A stretch of DNA of 56,284 nt, from NCBI GenBank assembly GCA_017542125.1, contig JAFXXU010000080.1, positions 1 through 56,284 of the forward strand, given 5' to 3'. The notes beneath the pieces were generated by a model that was not told the origin of the DNA, ran no database searches, and saw nothing but the letters and a program-made list of their open reading frames with translations. Origin of the DNA: Ruminococcus sp. Lineage in GTDB: Bacteria > Bacillota > Clostridia > Oscillospirales > Ruminococcaceae. The position numbers were made by a program, and so were the translations under genes. Each line of letters starts with the position of its first letter. The stretch's first letter is position 1. Below, piece after piece: positions 56,220-56,284 of this stretch.

Positions 56220-56284
56220 TGCGTTACAGCTGCAATTCAGACAGTTCAAAATGCAGGTTTGAAGTCCAAAAATCACACAAAATC

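Overview
The window is essentially one complete temperate siphovirus prophage (about 56 kb) integrated in the 3' end of a tRNA-Ser(GGA) gene, with 118 bases or fewer of host DNA on either side. The host looks like a low-to-moderate GC anaerobic Firmicute of the Ruminococcus/Oscillospiraceae type. I infer this from the encoded CCA tail of the tRNA, the strong AGGAGG ribosome sites, TTGACA-17-TATAAT promoters, and proteins typical of gut clostridial phages (DUF2800, DUF2815, DUF4417, VapE-type primase, Mrr-FtsK-gamma protein). The species cannot be named from sequence alone.

Layout, left to right: attL in the tRNA (119-141), a phage-supplied terminator, integrase arm sites, a possible small RNA (about 307-365), then a leftward operon of seven small orphan genes (396-2462) facing a small HTH regulator (2796-3002) across a three-operator divergent promoter. 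Next comes a 246-bp iteron-like repeat (R1, 3000-3245). From there to 53.4 kb everything is transcribed leftward, so in transcription order it reads: Cro-like and antirepressor genes (53.4-52.2 kb); early and replication genes (DUF2800, DUF2815, family A DNA polymerase, Dcm methylase, many small genes, DUF3310, Myb-repeat protein, MazG-like, VapE primase-helicase, VRR-NUC nuclease, SNF2 helicase; 51.7-32.7 kb); a candidate pseudoknotted RNA leader (32.5 kb); DUF4417 and terminase genes; portal, MuF-like and head genes (30.1-23.3 kb); connector and tail genes with a 1439-aa tape measure (23.3-11.6 kb); a diversity-generating retroelement (11.55-8.4 kb); a tail fibre with an S74 chaperone end; holin-type proteins; and a four-domain endolysin (4.8-3.3 kb). 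At the right end a short rightward operon holds the CI-like repressor, a membrane Mrr-like nuclease with an FtsK-gamma domain, and the integrase, followed by attR (56144-56166).

The clearest special system is the diversity-generating retroelement: target gene, Avd-like gene, template repeat and reverse transcriptase in the classic order. Template and variable repeats are 111 bp each and differ at 15 positions, all of which are adenines in the coding strand of the template. The cassette lies between two halves of what looks like one tail-tip/fibre polypeptide, so it probably diversifies the receptor-binding tip of the virion.

Less expected signals are: a 246/245-bp iteron-rich noncoding region present twice (R1, and R2 next to the replication genes); a two-helix interleaved (pseudoknot) RNA right behind a promoter; a folded leader before the DUF4417 gene; an octamer AGCTACAC found about 19 times, always on the sense strand of transcription and in several reading frames; and three genes disrupted by small lesions (a T8-tract shift, an internal deletion in an N6-methylase, an in-frame amber codon).
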